Counted from the first letter of the stretch, positions 8,477-21,517 are shown. The stretch: DNA of 64,000 nt from Comamonadaceae bacterium ALPHA2B (GCA_005503065.1 SCOE01000012.1:1-64000), one strand, 5' to 3'. The notes: generated by a model not told the origin, from the sequence alone. Program-made: numbers and translations.

Positions 8477-8791
8477 TCATCGTTTCTTGCCCAGGCTTGG
8501 CAGCCCGCCGGATGTAAGAGTTACCCAGCCGCGGCCGCGCTTCTCAGCAATGCGGTCCCACTGGCTTTTCTGGCTTTGGATCGGCTTGGCGTTATTCAAC
8601 TGCTTCGGCGAAAGCGGCGCGCCTCTGTCCTTGCTGCGAAGTAGATCCTTGAGCATGGCGCGAACCTCTTCGGAGGCCTGCGCCCTTTTTGTCAGTTCCT
8701 TCAGCGCTCGCTTGTCCCCGTCCCGGGCGTAGAGGCAAAGGTCGCCGGTCTCATAGTTCGCGGCGGTGCCGCGCAGGCGCAGCTTCGCCAT
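8477..8791 (-). CDS. uncharacterised small island protein, 104 aa
   Basis: I do not recognise a family. This is a small, basic, soluble-looking protein with a helical middle (DKRALKELTKRAQASEEVRAM then LKDLL) and a basic C-terminus. Its ATG lies 4 bp after the stop of the dusA-side integrase, with the ribosome site inside the end of that gene. It is therefore almost certainly co-transcribed with the integrase. An excisionase-like or regulatory role is possible from position alone, but no helix-turn-helix is evident. Confidence 0.6.
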   Translation of the reverse strand: MAKLRLRGTAANYETGDLCLYARDGDKRALKELTKRAQASEEVRAMLKDLLRSKDRGAPLSPKQLNNAKPIQSQKSQWDRIAEKRGRGWVTLTSGGLPSLGKKR

Positions 8792-8795
8792 GCCT

Positions 8796-9845
8796 CTACT
8801 CGGTCGCCCCAGCGTGTGCCATGAACGCGCTGTGCACGTCCTCGGGCTTGGTGGCGGTGTACCGCTTCAGCATCGCCCAGGTCTTGTGCCCGGTGAGCAG
8901 CGCCACGCGCGGGATGTCCAGGCCACGGCGGAAGAACTCGGCCGTAGCGCGGTGCCGCAGGTCGTGGAAGTGCAGATCCTCGATCGGCGGCTTCACGTTC
9001 TGACAGGCCCGGGTGAAGGCGGTCGACACCGACGTGGCCGAGTGCGGGAACAGGAACCCCTCCTGCCGCTCCCGCAGGATCGGCTCCACGATGGCCCATG
9101 CATCGGGCAACAGCGGCACGATCTGATCGTTGCCGGCCTTCTTCTTCGGGTCCTTGCGATCGCGGATCACCACGGTTTTGCGCGCTGCGTCGACGTCCTC
9201 CGCCAGCAGCCCGCAGATTTCTGCCTGGCGCATGCCGGTGGCCAGCGCGAAGCGGCAGAGTGTCACCATGTCGATCTTCTGGCGCGGGTTGCCGGTCCAG
9301 TGCGTATAGAGGCGCTGCAGCTCTCCGTCGGTGGGCTCGCGGTCGCGCTCCTTGCTGCGCGTCTCCAGGCCGCGGTGCTTGAGGCTTGCGCGCGCCTCGG
9401 CGGGCAGGTGGTCGGGCAGGTCGAGGTGCCGGGCGTGCTTGCCCCACTTCAGCACGGCGGACAGGAATGACAGGTCCGCGGCGATGGTCACGCCGCCGGC
9501 GCCGTCCTCGATGCGCTTGTCGATGAAGTCCCGCAGCACCAGCGCCGTGAGCGCGGCGAGCTTCACCTTGCCGAGTCGGTCGCGGAGCATCGCGAGCGTG
9601 GCGGTCTTTGTCCGGCCGGCGGCCTTCGCGTGCTTCTCGGTGTAGCTGTCGATCAGGTCGGCCAGCGTGGCGCCCTTCGGCGGCTGGGCATAGCCGCTGG
9701 CGGCTACCTGGTGAGCCTGGGACTCGATCGCCTTGGCCCACGCCTCAGCGTCGCGCTTGAGCGGGAAGGTGGCAGCACGGTAGAACCCGCCGCGCCTTAC
9801 CTGTACACGCCACTTGCCGCTGGGAAGCTCGGAAAATGAGGCCAT
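8796..9845 (-). CDS. dusA-type tyrosine integrase
   Basis: This 349-aa phage-type recombinase starts MASFSELPSGKWRVQVRRGG, the N-terminal pattern of integrases that insert beside dusA. Core-binding and catalytic domains follow. Catalytic residues visible are R206 in ATGMRQAEI, H294 and R297 in HDLRHRA, H320 in LTGHKT and Y329 in LKRYT. The gene reads away from dusA, and its 5' end lies 116 bp from the dusA start. That is the standard arrangement for the family of integrases known to target the 5' end of dusA. It is probably the integrase that placed the whole left-hand island. The second end of the element is outside the window. Confidence 0.9.
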   Translation of the reverse strand: MASFSELPSGKWRVQVRRGGFYRAATFPLKRDAEAWAKAIESQAHQVAASGYAQPPKGATLADLIDSYTEKHAKAAGRTKTATLAMLRDRLGKVKLAALTALVLRDFIDKRIEDGAGGVTIAADLSFLSAVLKWGKHARHLDLPDHLPAEARASLKHRGLETRSKERDREPTDGELQRLYTHWTGNPRQKIDMVTLCRFALATGMRQAEICGLLAEDVDAARKTVVIRDRKDPKKKAGNDQIVPLLPDAWAIVEPILRERQEGFLFPHSATSVSTAFTRACQNVKPPIEDLHFHDLRHRATAEFFRRGLDIPRVALLTGHKTWAMLKRYTATKPEDVHSAFMAHAGATE

Positions 9846-9995
9846 GTGTGCAATCTGTGTCGAACCAGTCTTGCACCAATTATTTACTCAAAAATGCCTG
9901 CGTGTGCGCTCCGTGTGCACTGGATCGTGAACATGGCCAAAATTGACCGGTTCTGATCATCATGAATAGTCAACAAAATCAACAACTTAGCGCCG
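9846..9995. other. probable island-dusA junction (attachment region)
   Basis: This stretch joins the integrase start to the beginning of dusA. It is AT-rich compared with the gene body, and the first dusA codons encode the low-complexity [10 protein letters not shown]. Conserved dusA sequence begins around 9,990. Integrases of this class recombine inside the dusA 5' end, so the island probably supplies the promoter and first codons. GTGTGC occurs at 9846, 9902 and 9913 and may be arm-type binding sites. The exact crossover cannot be fixed without the second copy. Confidence 0.45.
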
Positions 9996-10963
9996 ATCGC
10001 CTGTCCGTCGCCCCGATGATGGATTGGACCGACCGGCACTGCCGCTACTTCCACCGCCTGCTCACGCGCCGTGCGTTGCTCTACACCGAGATGGTGACGA
10101 CCGGCGCGCTGATCCACGGCGACGTGCCGCGCCACTTGCGCTTCCATGCCGACGAGCACCCCGTGGCGCTGCAGCTCGGCGGCAGCGAGCCGGCCGACCT
10201 TGCGCACTGCGCGCGGCTCGGCGAGCAGTGGGGTTACGACGAGATCAACCTCAACTGCGGCTGCCCCAGCGAGCGCGTACAGCGCGGCGCCTTCGGCGCC
10301 TGCCTGATGGCCGAGCCGCAGCTGGTGGCCGATTGCGTGAAGGCGATGGTCGACGTGGTCGACGTGCCGGTGACGGTGAAGCACCGCATCGGCATCGACA
10401 AGGTGGAGAGCTACGAGTTCGTGCGCGATTTCGTGGGCATCGTGGGCGAGGCAGGCTGCAAGACCTTCATCGTCCATGCGCGCAACGCCTGGCTCAAGGG
10501 CCTGAGCCCCAAGCAGAACCGCGAGATCCCACCGTTGCGCTATGCCCTGGTGCACCGGCTCAAGCACGACTTCCCGGCGCTGCGCTTCTCGGTCAACGGC
10601 GGCATCCAGAACGACGCTCAGGTGCACGAGCATCTGCGCCTGCTCGACGGCGTGATGGTCGGCCGCGAGGCGTACCACAACCCCTGGTGGCTGGCCGGAT
10701 GGGACGCTAGCTTCTTCGATGCCACGCCGAATGCGCTGACGCGCGAGGACGTGGAGTCGCGCATGTGCGACTACATGGCCCGCGAAGCGGCCGAGCACGG
10801 TACGCCGTGGTCGAACATCGCTCGCCACATGCTGGGCCTGCGCAATGGGCTGCCGGGTGCGCGGCGCTGGCGGCAGGTGTGGAGCGACCACCGCCTCAAG
10901 GCCTTGCCGCCGCACGAGGTGATGGCCCGCGCGCATGCCGTGGCCGTGGCCGATCCGGCCTAG
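9962..10963 (+). CDS. dusA: tRNA-dihydrouridine synthase A
   Basis: DusA is a flavoenzyme that reduces U20/U20a in the D-loop of tRNA with NADPH and FMN. This 333-aa protein has the family opening [20 protein letters not shown], the FMN-barrel motifs ALQLGGS and [16 protein letters not shown] with the active-site Cys at about residue 101, and the C-terminal helical domain ending in the [12 protein letters not shown] region. The length is normal. The first ten or so residues are low complexity and AT-rich, probably contributed by the neighbouring island. The gene appears intact. It converges on the gntR gene, with a degenerate dispersed repeat between the two. Confidence 0.95.
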   Translation: MNSQQNQQLSADRLSVAPMMDWTDRHCRYFHRLLTRRALLYTEMVTTGALIHGDVPRHLRFHADEHPVALQLGGSEPADLAHCARLGEQWGYDEINLNCGCPSERVQRGAFGACLMAEPQLVADCVKAMVDVVDVPVTVKHRIGIDKVESYEFVRDFVGIVGEAGCKTFIVHARNAWLKGLSPKQNREIPPLRYALVHRLKHDFPALRFSVNGGIQNDAQVHEHLRLLDGVMVGREAYHNPWWLAGWDASFFDATPNALTREDVESRMCDYMAREAAEHGTPWSNIARHMLGLRNGLPGARRWRQVWSDHRLKALPPHEVMARAHAVAVADPA

Positions 10964-10974
10964 ATTCCTCCAGG

Positions 10975-11030
10975 GCGAATCGGGCTGCATCACCCGTCGC
11001 GCTTGCGCGGCGCGCTATCGATTCAGGAGC
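10975..11030 (+). repeat. degenerate copy of a dispersed repeat
   Basis: GCGAATCGGGCTGCA, a GC-rich middle and GCGCTATCGATTC line up with the repeat seen at 15572, 19487 and 56418. The palindromic end is imperfect here. It lies between the convergent dusA and gntR genes. Confidence 0.4.
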
Positions 11031-11039
11031 AACCGGCGC

Positions 11040-11687
11040 TCAGGCCGCGGCTTCGAGCCCGTTGCGGAAGTGGGCGTGCATGCACGCCATCGCCGCCTGA
11101 GGGTCGCGCGCCTCGATCGCCGCCATCACCGCGCGGTGCTCGGCCAGCGATTCGGCGATCCGTCCCGCCTTGAGCAGCGAGTTGTGGCGGTTCAGCTTCA
11201 TGACCTTTCGCAGGTCGGCCACCATCTGGTCGCGCCAGCGGTTGTCGGCGATGGCCAGCACCCGCATGTGGAAGCGCTCGTTGACCGCGAAGAAGTGCTC
11301 GCGGTCGACCTGGCCGGGCCTGGCGGCGGCCTCCAGCTCGGCGTGCAGGGCCTTCAGCTCGGCGACCTGCGCGTCGCTCGCGCGTTCGGCCACCACGGCG
11401 ACGGCGTCGCTCTCGAGCAGCGCGAGCAGGTGGTACACGTCGGCCAGGTCGCGCTCCGACACCTCGGTCACGTAGGCACCGCGTCGAACCTTCATGGTGA
11501 CCAGCCCTTCGGCGGCGAGCACCTTGAGCGCCTCGCGCAGAGGGGTGCGGCTGATGCCGAATTCCTCGGCAATTCGGAGCTCGTCGATCCAGCTGCCGGG
11601 CTCGAGCTCGCGGCGGAAGATGCGCTGGCGCAGCTGCTCGGCCACATCTTCATAGAGGGCGCGCGGGGTGAGCGTGACGGCAGACAT
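11040..11687 (-). CDS. GntR-family regulator (FadR/FCD type)
   Basis: This 215-aa regulator has an N-terminal winged helix-turn-helix (about 10-75, with [20 protein letters not shown] and the wing RRGAYVTEV). An all-helical FCD ligand-binding domain follows (about 80-205), with likely metal/ligand residues in NERFHMRVL and the [12 protein letters not shown] region. FCD regulators commonly sense organic acids or acyl-CoA metabolites. It is divergent from scpA with a 201-bp intergenic region and very likely controls the propionate/methylmalonyl-CoA operon. The inducer is not evident from sequence. Confidence 0.88.
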   Translation of the reverse strand: MSAVTLTPRALYEDVAEQLRQRIFRRELEPGSWIDELRIAEEFGISRTPLREALKVLAAEGLVTMKVRRGAYVTEVSERDLADVYHLLALLESDAVAVVAERASDAQVAELKALHAELEAAARPGQVDREHFFAVNERFHMRVLAIADNRWRDQMVADLRKVMKLNRHNSLLKAGRIAESLAEHRAVMAAIEARDPQAAMACMHAHFRNGLEAAA

Positions 11688-11715
11688 GGCCGCGACTGTA
11701 TCGCAAAAATCGGGT

Positions 11716-11744
11716 TTGAATTAATAATTACGGATCGGTTAGAC
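11716..11744 (+). promoter_or_regulatory. candidate scpA promoter with TAATAATTA palindrome
   Basis: TTGAAT at 11716-11721 and TTAGAC at 11739-11744 are 17 bp apart, giving a plausible sigma-70 promoter reading into scpA. The spacer carries the palindrome TAAT-A-ATTA (11722-11730), the most AT-rich spot between gntR and scpA. It is a candidate GntR operator. Confidence 0.4.
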
Positions 11745-11888
11745 TCGTCGTCGGCTCTTCGGTCAGGTGCGGCGTGCAAGCTCGCAGGCTGGCTGCGGCA
11801 AGCCGCCGGTGACGTCACCGGCGCGCCTTGCGCCAGGGGCCGCGCCCGACCTTCCATCACTCCGCCCACCGCCACCGCACGCGCCGCC

Positions 11889-14048
<2,160 letters not shown>

Positions 14049-14083
14049 GTGCCACAGGCGCTTATTTCACCCTGACCTGTCCA

Positions 14084-14107
14084 CCGTTCGGGCTGAGCCT
14101 GTCGAAG
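14084..14107 (+). repeat. REP-type repeat unit
   Basis: The unit CCGTTCGGGCTGAGCC followed by TGTCGAAG is the well-known extragenic palindrome core found across many proteobacteria. It lies just after scpA and upstream of the GIY-YIG gene. Two further units occur at 14424-14508. Confidence 0.75.
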
Positions 14108-14129
14108 TCCTTCCCCAGCTTTCATTCGC

Positions 14130-14540
14130 TTGAAACCCTTCTTCGTTTATTTGCTGCGCTGTTCGGATGGGTCGTACTACGTGGGGCAGACCGACGACAT
14201 GGGCGCGCGGCTCCAGCAGCACGATGACGGCCTGATCGGCTACACGGCGACGCGCGAGCCGATCGAGCTGCTGTGGCAGGGCGAGTTCGAAACGCGTGAA
14301 GGCGCGATTGCCTTCGAGCAGCGGATCAAGGGATGGTCGCGGGCGAAGAAGGAGGTCTTGGCTCGTGGCGATTGGCCTGCGATTCAACAACTGGCTCGAC
14401 CTCGTACAGGTCCGTCCTCCCGACCCGTTCGCCCTGAGCTTGTCGAAGGGCAGGATGGAGCACCGGCATCGATGGCGTCTCGGCTTCGACGGGCTCAGCC
14501 CGAACGGGCAGGAGGCAAGCCGATGGGAGAGGCTCCGTGA
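14130..14540 (+). CDS. GIY-YIG domain protein with REP-derived tail
   Basis: This is a small GIY-YIG nuclease-superfamily protein. FVYLLRCSDGSYYVGQTD opens the domain, and RGDWPAIQQLAR closes the conserved part at about residue 88. The start is a TTG at 14130, since no ATG precedes the domain. The remaining 45 or so residues (RPVRPELVEGQ, RAQPERAGG) are what REP repeats look like when translated, so the C-terminus comes from inserted repeat DNA. The stop overlaps the GTG start of meaB. Single-domain members of this family have unclear function. The gene interrupts an otherwise metabolic operon between scpA and its chaperone meaB, suggesting a later insertion. Confidence 0.75.
   Translation: MKPFFVYLLRCSDGSYYVGQTDDMGARLQQHDDGLIGYTATREPIELLWQGEFETREGAIAFEQRIKGWSRAKKEVLARGDWPAIQQLARPRTGPSSRPVRPELVEGQDGAPASMASRLRRAQPERAGGKPMGEAP
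14424..14508. repeat. inverted pair of REP units
   Basis: A forward unit (14424-14451, CCCGTTCGCCCTGAGCTTGT then CGAAGGGC) and an inverted unit (about 14482-14508, GCTTCGACGGGCTCAGCC then CGAACGGG) are separated by about 30 bp. This is a typical head-to-head REP pair that can fold into a large hairpin. It lies inside the 3' part of the GIY-YIG reading frame. Confidence 0.75.
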
Positions 14541-15625
14541 GCACGTCGCAGGTCGGCTATCTGGACGGCATCCTGCACGCCACCACGCCCATGGCCCAGC
14601 GCCGAGCCATCGCCAAGACCATCACCCTGCTCGAATCCACCCGCGCCGACCACCGCGCTCAGGCCGACGAACTGCTCACCGCGCTGCTGCCGCACACGGG
14701 CAAGAGCTTTCGCCTCGGCATCTCCGGCGTGCCCGGCGTGGGCAAGTCCACCTTCATCGAGGCCCTTGGCCTGTTCCTGATCGGGCAGGGCCACCGCGTG
14801 GCGGTGCTCACCATCGACCCGTCGTCCACCGTCTCGGGCGGCTCCATCCTGGGCGACAAGACGCGCATGGAGAAGCTCTCGGTGCACGAGAGCGCCTACA
14901 TTCGCCCCAGCCCCTCGTCGGGCACGCTGGGCGGCGTGGCCGAGAAGACGCGCGAGGCGATGCTGGTGTGCGAGGCCGCGGGCTATGACGTCGTGATCGT
15001 CGAGACCGTCGGCGTGGGCCAGTCCGAGACGGCCGTGGCCGGCATGACCGACATGTTCGTGCTGCTGCAACTGCCCAATGCCGGCGACGACCTGCAGGCG
15101 ATCAAGAAGGGCGTGATGGAGATCGCCGACCTGGTGGTCATCAACAAGGCCGACCTCGACCGGGACGCCGCCACGCGCGCGCAGGCGCAGATCACCTCGG
15201 CGCTGCGCCTCTTCGGCCACCAGGGCAACCCGGACCATGCGCACGCGATGCACGACGCGCACGCCGGCACCGAAGTGCGCTTCTGGCTGCCGAAGGTGAT
15301 GCAGTTGAGCGCACTGACCGGCGCCGGCGTCGACCGTTTCTGGGCCGCGGTGAGCGAGTTCCGCGGGCTGCAGACTGCCAACGGCCGCTTGGCCGTGCGC
15401 CGCGAGAAGCAGGCGCTGGCCTGGATGTGGGAGCGCATCGAGGCCGGTCTGCGCCAGGCCTTCCGCCAGCACCCGGGCGTGCGCGAGCAGTTGCCGCGCC
15501 TGACCGACGAGGTGCGCAGCGGACGGCTCCCGGCGTCCACCGCCGCGCGGCAACTGCTGGAAACTTCAAGGCAAATCGTGCCGCAGCGCCCACCGGACGG
15601 GCGCGAACAGCTATCGAATTCATAG
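14537..15625 (+). CDS. meaB: methylmalonyl-CoA mutase-associated GTPase MeaB
   Basis: MeaB is the G3E-family GTPase chaperone that loads and protects the B12 cofactor of methylmalonyl-CoA mutase. The 362-aa protein has Walker A GVPGVGKS at 64-71, the switch segment [20 protein letters not shown], the ETVGVGQSE motif, and NKAD near residue 207 for guanine recognition. The GTG start at 14537 overlaps the previous stop (GTGA) and has a GGGAGAGG ribosome site. The last 15 or so residues ([13 protein letters not shown]) are encoded by a dispersed repeat that also supplies the stop codon. A very similar tail ends the unrelated gene at 56434. The family assignment is secure. Confidence 0.95.
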   Translation: MSTSQVGYLDGILHATTPMAQRRAIAKTITLLESTRADHRAQADELLTALLPHTGKSFRLGISGVPGVGKSTFIEALGLFLIGQGHRVAVLTIDPSSTVSGGSILGDKTRMEKLSVHESAYIRPSPSSGTLGGVAEKTREAMLVCEAAGYDVVIVETVGVGQSETAVAGMTDMFVLLQLPNAGDDLQAIKKGVMEIADLVVINKADLDRDAATRAQAQITSALRLFGHQGNPDHAHAMHDAHAGTEVRFWLPKVMQLSALTGAGVDRFWAAVSEFRGLQTANGRLAVRREKQALAWMWERIEAGLRQAFRQHPGVREQLPRLTDEVRSGRLPASTAARQLLETSRQIVPQRPPDGREQLSNS

Positions 15626-15627
15626 CG
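15572..15627 (+). repeat. dispersed repeat copy forming the end of meaB
   Basis: The element runs from a CAAATCG-type end through a GC-rich middle (CGCCCACCGGACGGGCG) to a near-palindrome AGCTATCGAATTCATAGC. The TAG inside ATAGC is the meaB stop codon. It matches, in the opposite orientation, the element at 56418-56475. Confidence 0.7.
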
Positions 15628-15669
15628 AATCGCCGTAACGAACAAGAACCTCAACCGAGTCGAAGCACC

Positions 15670-17214
<1,545 letters not shown>

Positions 17215-17242
17215 ACGCCTGCCACACAGGAGCACGACGACC

Positions 17243-17860
17243 ATGTCCCTGAGCCTCTACTACCACCCATACTCGCGCGCCGCGGGCACGATCTGGGCAC
17301 TGGAAGAAGCCGGTGTCGACTACGACCTGAAGGTCACCGACATCATGAAGGGCGAGCAGAAGGGCCCCGAACTGATCGCGGTGAACCCGATGGGCAAGCT
17401 GCCGACGCTGCTGGACGGTGACGTCGTCGTCACCGAGGCGGCCGCCATCGCGCTGTACTTGGCCGACCGCTATGCGCCCGCGCTGGCGCCGGCGCAGGGT
17501 GACCCGCAGCGCGGCACCTACCTGCGCTGGTCGCTCTTCGCACCCAGCGTGATCGAGCCGGCCGTGATGGCCAAGCATTCGGGCTGGGCCGTGAAGGACG
17601 TGTCGGCGGGCTGGGGCACCTTCGAAGCCATGCTCGCTGCGGCCGAGAGCGCCATCGCCGGCAAGTCCTACGTGCTGGGCGAGACCTTTTCCATGGCCGA
17701 CGTGGTGTTCGGCGGCACGCTGCGCTTCATGATCGGCTTCAAGCAGGTCGAGCCGACGCCCGTCTTCGAGGACTACGTCAAGCGTCTCGAGGCGCGGCCC
17801 GCCCTGCGGCGCGCCGACGCGAAGAACGCGGCGATGCGCAAGGAACTGGGGCTGCAGTGA
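17243..17860 (+). CDS. glutathione S-transferase family protein
   Basis: This 205-aa protein has a thioredoxin-like N-terminal domain (SLSLYYHPYSRAAGTIWALE; VNPMGKLPTLLDGD with the cis-Pro; TEAAAIALYLADRY) and an all-helical C-terminal domain (FSMADVVFGGTLRF). It is a cytosolic GST-like protein. It sits between pccB and pccA in the same direction with short gaps, so it is co-transcribed. A role in propionyl-CoA metabolism is not known for the family; it may handle a reactive by-product. The substrate is not predictable. Confidence 0.88.
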   Translation: MSLSLYYHPYSRAAGTIWALEEAGVDYDLKVTDIMKGEQKGPELIAVNPMGKLPTLLDGDVVVTEAAAIALYLADRYAPALAPAQGDPQRGTYLRWSLFAPSVIEPAVMAKHSGWAVKDVSAGWGTFEAMLAAAESAIAGKSYVLGETFSMADVVFGGTLRFMIGFKQVEPTPVFEDYVKRLEARPALRRADAKNAAMRKELGLQ

Positions 17861-17897
17861 GCGGCGCCCGATCCAGACACCCCACACCGGAGCAGAC

Positions 17898-19964
17898 GTG
17901 TTCAAGAAAATTCTGATTGCGAACCGCGGCGAAATCGCCTGCCGCGTCATCAAGACGGCCCGGAAAATGGGCATCAAGACGGTGGCCGTGTATTCGGACG
18001 CCGACAAGGACGCCCGCCATGTCGAACTGGCCGACGAGGCCGTGCACATCGGCGCGGCACCCTCGCGCGAGTCCTACCTGCAGGCCGACCGCATCATCGC
18101 GGCCTGCAAGAAGACGGGTGCCGAGGCCGTCCACCCCGGCTACGGCTTCCTCTCGGAGAACGAGGCCTTCGCCAGGAAGGTGGAAGAGGAGGGCATCGCC
18201 TTCATCGGGCCCAAGCACTACTCGATCGCCGCGATGGGCGACAAGATCGCGTCCAAGAAGCTGGCCAACGAGGCCAAGGTCAACACCATCCCGGGGTGGA
18301 ACGACGCCATCGAGTCGGCCGAGCGCGCGGTGCAGATCGCGAAGGACATCGGCTACCCGGTGATGATCAAGGCCAGCGCGGGCGGCGGCGGCAAGGGCCT
18401 GCGCGTGGCCTACAACGACAAGGAGGCGCTGGAAGGCTTCACGGCCTGCCAGAACGAGGCGCGCAACTCCTTCGGCGACGACCGCATCTTCATCGAGAAG
18501 TTCGTGCAGGAGCCGCGCCACATCGAGATCCAGGTGCTGGGCGATTCGCACGGCAACGTGATCTACCTGAACGAGCGCGAGTGCTCCATCCAGCGCCGCC
18601 ACCAGAAGGTGATCGAGGAGGCGCCGTCGCCCTTCATCAGCGAGGCGACGCGCCAGGCCATGGGCGAGCAGGCCGTGGCGCTGGCCAAGGCGGTGAAGTA
18701 CCAGTCGGCCGGCACGGTGGAGTTCGTGGTCGGCAAGGACCAGGACTTCTACTTCCTGGAGATGAACACGCGGCTGCAGGTCGAGCACCCGGTCACCGAG
18801 TGCATCACCGGCCTCGACCTGGTGGAGTTGATGATTCGCGTGGCGGCCGGCGAGAAATTGCCGCTGACGCAGGCCGACGTGAAGCGCGACGGCTGGGCGA
18901 TCGAGTGCCGCATCAACGCCGAGGATCCGTTCCGCAACTTCCTGCCCTCCACGGGCCGGCTGGTGAAGTTCCAGCCGCCGGTGGAATCGCTCACCGCCTC
19001 GCAGCCCAACGCCGCCGACGACTACGGCGTGCGCGTGGACACCGGCGTGTACGAGGGCGGCGAGATCCCGATGTACTACGACTCGATGATCGCCAAGCTG
19101 ATCGTGCACGGGCGCGACCGGCAGCACGCCATCGCGCTGATGCGCGAGGCGCTCAACGGCTTCGTCATCCGCGGCATCCACAGCAACATCCCGTTCCAGG
19201 CGGCGCTGCTGGCGCACCCGAAGTTCGTCGCGGGCGACTTCAACACCGGCTTCATCGCCGAACACTACGGCCACGGCTTCCGCGCGGAAGACGTGCCGCA
19301 TGGCGACCCGGACTTCCTCGTCGCACTGGCGGCGTATGTGCACCGCCGCTACCGCGCGCGGGCCTCGGGCATCAGCGGGCAGCTCGAAGGGCATGGCGTG
19401 AAGGTGCGCGAGCAATTCGTCGTCGTCACGCTGGCGGCCGACGGGCGGCATGTGCACACGCCGGTGTCGGTCACCGACTTCCAAGGAAAAACAGGTTCCA
19501 GCGCAGTCACCGTGGGTGCCAACAGCTATCAGATCGATAGCAAATCACCACTGGGCAGCATCCGCTTCGAAGGCCGGGTGGACAAGGGCCAGGGCAGCGT
19601 GCCCTTCACCGCGCAGGTGGAGCGCGGTGCCGGCAAGAACCCGCTGGCACTGCGGGTGCAGCACAACGGCACGCAGATCGAGGCGATGGTGCTCTCGCCG
19701 CTGGGCGCGCGCCTGCTGGGCCTGATGCCCTACAAGGCACCGCCCGACCTGAGCAAGTTCCTCATGTCGCCGATGCCCGGCCTGCTGGTCGACGTGGCCG
19801 TCACGGAGGGCCAGCAGGTGCAGGCCGGCGAGAAGCTGGCCGTCATCGAGGCGATGAAGATGGAGAACGTGCTCTTCGCCACGCAGGACGGCGTGGTGGG
19901 CAAGATCTCGGCCGGCAAGGGCGAGTCGCTGGCCGTGGACCAGGTGATCTTGGAGTTCGTCTGA
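17898..19964 (+). CDS. pccA: propionyl/acyl-CoA carboxylase alpha subunit (biotin carboxylase + BCCP)
   Basis: This subunit carboxylates its own biotin with ATP and bicarbonate and hands it to PccB. The 688-aa protein has a biotin carboxylase N domain ([19 protein letters not shown]), an ATP-grasp domain with the GGGGKGLRV loop, [17 protein letters not shown] and [14 protein letters not shown], a PccA-type linker domain, and a C-terminal biotinyl domain with EAMKMEN (biotin Lys about 654). The start is a GTG at 17898. A stretch around residues 530-550 is encoded by a sequence resembling the dispersed repeat found elsewhere in the window. The stop overlaps the bioB ATG as TGATG, coupling the carboxylase to biotin synthesis. 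Confidence 0.94.
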   Translation: MFKKILIANRGEIACRVIKTARKMGIKTVAVYSDADKDARHVELADEAVHIGAAPSRESYLQADRIIAACKKTGAEAVHPGYGFLSENEAFARKVEEEGIAFIGPKHYSIAAMGDKIASKKLANEAKVNTIPGWNDAIESAERAVQIAKDIGYPVMIKASAGGGGKGLRVAYNDKEALEGFTACQNEARNSFGDDRIFIEKFVQEPRHIEIQVLGDSHGNVIYLNERECSIQRRHQKVIEEAPSPFISEATRQAMGEQAVALAKAVKYQSAGTVEFVVGKDQDFYFLEMNTRLQVEHPVTECITGLDLVELMIRVAAGEKLPLTQADVKRDGWAIECRINAEDPFRNFLPSTGRLVKFQPPVESLTASQPNAADDYGVRVDTGVYEGGEIPMYYDSMIAKLIVHGRDRQHAIALMREALNGFVIRGIHSNIPFQAALLAHPKFVAGDFNTGFIAEHYGHGFRAEDVPHGDPDFLVALAAYVHRRYRARASGISGQLEGHGVKVREQFVVVTLAADGRHVHTPVSVTDFQGKTGSSAVTVGANSYQIDSKSPLGSIRFEGRVDKGQGSVPFTAQVERGAGKNPLALRVQHNGTQIEAMVLSPLGARLLGLMPYKAPPDLSKFLMSPMPGLLVDVAVTEGQQVQAGEKLAVIEAMKMENVLFATQDGVVGKISAGKGESLAVDQVILEFV
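19487..19546 (+). repeat. in-frame dispersed-repeat-like segment inside pccA
   Basis: CCAGCGC, a GC-rich middle and CAACAGCTATCAGATCGATAGCAAATC resemble the elements at 15572 and 56418. Here the segment is read through without a stop and encodes part of the linker ([12 protein letters not shown]). The match is weaker than for the gene-end copies. Confidence 0.45.
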
Positions 19965-20986
19965 TGGGCGCGAACGATCTGGCCACCGTCACCCTGCACC
20001 GGCGTCCCGAGCCGGCGGCCGCGCCCGGGCGCTGGTCGGTCGAGGCGGTGCAGGCGCTGCTCGACCTGCCATTCGACGACCTGCTGTTCCGGGCGCAGAC
20101 CGTGCACCGTGCCCACTGGCCGGCGCGCGACATCGAGCTGGCGACGCTGCTGTCGGTGAAGACCGGCGGCTGTCCGGAGAACTGCGGTTACTGCCCGCAG
20201 TCGGCCGAATTCGACACCGGCGTGCAGGCGCAGAAGCTGATGAGCGTGGAGGAGGTCACGCGTGCTGCCCAGGCCGCCAAGGACGCGGGCGCGACACGCT
20301 TCTGCATGGGCGCCGCCTGGCGCGCACCCAAGGACCGCGACATCGAGAAGGTGGCCGAGCTGATCGCCGCGGTGAAGGGCCTGGGCCTGCAGTCCTGTGC
20401 CACGCTGGGCATGCTGGAGGCACACCAGGCCCGTGCCTTGAGAGACGCCGGCCTGGACTACTACAACCACAACCTCGACACCGCGCCGGAGTACTACGGC
20501 GACATCGTCGACACCCGCAGCTACCAGGACCGGCTCGACACGCTCGCCCACGTGCGCGCGGCCGGCATCAGCGTGTGCTGCGGCGGCATCGTGGGCATGG
20601 GCGAGGCGCCGGTGCACCGCGCGGGCCTGATCGCGCAGATCGCCAACCTCGATCCCTACCCGGAGTCGGTGCCCATCAACAGCCTGGTGCGCGTGCCCGG
20701 CACGCCGCTGGCCGACGCGCCGCCCATCGACCCGCTGGACTTCGTGCGCGTCATCGCCGTGGCGCGCATCACCATGCCGAACGCGCGCGTGCGTCTGTCG
20801 GCAGGGCGCCAGCAGCTGGGCGAGGCGGTGCAGGCGCTGTGCTTCCTGGCCGGGGCCAATTCCATCTTCTACGGCGACAAGCTGCTCGTCACGGGCAACC
20901 CGGACGTGGAAGCCGATCGCGCGCTGCTGCACAAGCTGGGCTACGCGACGCGCGCGGTCCAGGTCGAACAAGGAGAACGCGCATGA
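19964..20986 (+). CDS. bioB: biotin synthase
   Basis: BioB is the radical-SAM enzyme that inserts sulfur into dethiobiotin. The 340-aa protein has the radical-SAM cluster motif C70-x3-C74-x2-C77 in [18 protein letters not shown], plus [22 protein letters not shown] and LSAGRQQ, all conserved in BioB. The start overlaps the pccA stop (TGATG), and its own stop overlaps the epimerase start (ATGA). Location inside the biotin-dependent carboxylase operon, away from other bio genes, suggests co-supply of cofactor with the enzyme that needs it. Confidence 0.96.
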   Translation: MGANDLATVTLHRRPEPAAAPGRWSVEAVQALLDLPFDDLLFRAQTVHRAHWPARDIELATLLSVKTGGCPENCGYCPQSAEFDTGVQAQKLMSVEEVTRAAQAAKDAGATRFCMGAAWRAPKDRDIEKVAELIAAVKGLGLQSCATLGMLEAHQARALRDAGLDYYNHNLDTAPEYYGDIVDTRSYQDRLDTLAHVRAAGISVCCGGIVGMGEAPVHRAGLIAQIANLDPYPESVPINSLVRVPGTPLADAPPIDPLDFVRVIAVARITMPNARVRLSAGRQQLGEAVQALCFLAGANSIFYGDKLLVTGNPDVEADRALLHKLGYATRAVQVEQGERA

Positions 20987-21471
20987 GCAGTTCGAATCGT
21001 CCCTTCAAGGTGCTGGGCGTGCAGCAGATCGCCATCGGCGGGCCCGACAAGCTGCGCCTGCAGAAGCTGTGGGTCGACATGCTGGGGCTCACGGTCACCG
21101 GCACCTTCCGCAGCGAACGCGAGAACGTCGACGAGGACATCTGCGCCATCGGCGAGGGGCCGTTCAAGGTCGAGGTCGACCTGATGCAGCCGCTCGACCC
21201 CGAGAAGAAGCCGGCCGTGCACGCCACGCCGCTCAACCACATCGGCCTGTGGATCGACGACCTGCCCCGGGCCGTCGAGTGGCTGACGGCGCAGGGCGTG
21301 CGCTTCGCGCCGGGCGGCATCCGCCAGGGTGCGGCGGGCTTCGACATCTGCTTCCTGCATCCCAAGGCCAGCGACGAGTTCCCGATCGCGGGGGAGGGCG
21401 TGCTGATCGAACTGGTGCAGGCACCGCGCGAAGTCGTCCAGGCCTTCTCGGCACTCGCTGCTGCGCGCTGA
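20983..21471 (+). CDS. VOC-family protein, probable methylmalonyl-CoA epimerase
   Basis: This 162-aa protein of the vicinal-oxygen-chelate fold has two beta-alpha-beta-beta-beta modules. Candidate metal ligands are His in [10 protein letters not shown] and Glu in GVLIELVQ. The first ligand position, His in well-studied epimerases, reads Gln here (VQQIAIGG), so the metal site may differ. Epimerase would convert (S)- to (R)-methylmalonyl-CoA, the one step otherwise missing between PccAB and ScpA in this operon. That context is the main reason for the call. The ATG at 20983 overlaps the bioB stop. A lactoylglutathione-lyase-like or dioxygenase role remains possible. Confidence 0.65.
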   Translation: MSSSNRPFKVLGVQQIAIGGPDKLRLQKLWVDMLGLTVTGTFRSERENVDEDICAIGEGPFKVEVDLMQPLDPEKKPAVHATPLNHIGLWIDDLPRAVEWLTAQGVRFAPGGIRQGAAGFDICFLHPKASDEFPIAGEGVLIELVQAPREVVQAFSALAAAR

Positions 21472-21517
21472 ACCTTGCCGCCCGGCGTGCGGCAGCCGCA
21501 GCCGCACTCGTTTATTG

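Noticed and set aside
1-9995. CRISPR array in the island
   Set aside because: No regularly spaced direct repeats of 25-40 bases were seen, nor cas-like genes.
11688-11888. Possible cobalamin riboswitch upstream of methylmalonyl-CoA mutase
   Set aside because: The intergenic region is short and I could not find a B12-box-like element.
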